Shown in pieces: positions 7,892 to 7,943 of a stretch of 7,943 bases of DNA. The DNA is taken from assembly GCA_023413605.1 (NCBI GenBank), contig JAEZPL010000404.1, positions 1 to 7,943 on the forward strand. The letters run 5' to 3'. Position 1 is the first letter of the stretch; each line of letters starts with the position of its first letter. The notes beneath the pieces were generated by a model. That model did no database searches, had not been told where the DNA came from, and saw only the letters and a program-made list of their open reading frames with translations. The DNA is from Pseudomonadota bacterium. GTDB lineage: Bacteria; Pseudomonadota; Alphaproteobacteria; Azospirillales; Azospirillaceae. The position numbers and the translations under genes were made by a program.

Positions 7892-7943
7892 TGGACGAAC
7901 TGCGCGAGCTGTACCAGGAAGTGATCCTGGACCACGGCAAGAA
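7888..7943 (+). CDS. sufU: SufU/NifU-like sulfur acceptor or scaffold protein, 3' end missing
   Basis: Only the first 18 codons are inside the window: MMDELRELYQEVILDHGK. The pattern ELYQEVILDHGK is the conserved start of SufU (SUF system NifU family, TIGR01994), normally followed by NPRN. SufU takes persulfide sulfur from SufS and, in Gram-positives, is a zinc protein. The start is either ATG 7888, which overlaps the sufS stop (ATGA), or ATG 7891 just after. AAGGAG at 7871-7876 lies 11 bases before the first and 14 before the second. A second motif, GGAG at 7883-7886, is four bases before 7891 and too close to 7888. The cysteine ligands lie beyond the right edge, so function rests on the N-terminus and position. 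Confidence 0.88.
   Translation, partial: MMDELRELYQEVILDHGK

Overview
The window is GC-rich chromosomal DNA of bacterial type. Codons strongly prefer G or C at the third position, and every gene lies on the + strand. The SUF proteins, the Rrf2-type SUF regulator and the small membrane-protein cassette look alphaproteobacterial, most like Rhodospirillales such as Azospirillum and relatives. That placement rests on recognising protein families, not on a search.

Left part (1-2162): a tightly packed cassette of three small membrane-associated proteins. The first is cut by the left edge of the window. It has a soluble helical N-region, one hydrophobic anchor and a long low-complexity tail. The second is a two-helix protein of the Phage_holin_3_6/YqjE family with a tandem repeat at its N-terminus. 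The third is a DUF3618 protein with two hydrophobic segments and LEA-like 11-residue repeats. Genes 1 and 2 overlap by ATGA. Genes 2 and 3 are bridged by a chain of tiny start-stop overlaps. Order and architecture recall the enterobacterial yqjD-yqjE stress genes. A strong intrinsic terminator at 2211-2250 closes this unit.

Middle (2163-2425): the terminator, a GC-rich perfect hairpin of unknown role, then a sigma70-like promoter with a consensus TTGACA -35. A 19-bp perfect palindrome abuts the -10 and matches the core of the IscR type 1 site.

Right part (2426-7943): the SUF iron-sulfur cluster assembly operon, in the order Rrf2 regulator, sufB, sufC, sufD, sufS, sufU. SufS takes sulfur from cysteine and SufU probably receives it. 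The SufB-SufC-SufD ATPase scaffold builds the cluster. The Rrf2 protein has three cysteines suited to holding a cluster, and probably senses cluster status and represses the operon through the palindrome. Gaps of -4 to 45 bases suggest one transcript. sufU runs off the right edge, so sufT, sufA or later genes cannot be assessed.

The SUF operon is well-known biology. The less understood part is the left-hand membrane cassette. I see no mobile element, tRNA, rRNA or CRISPR array.
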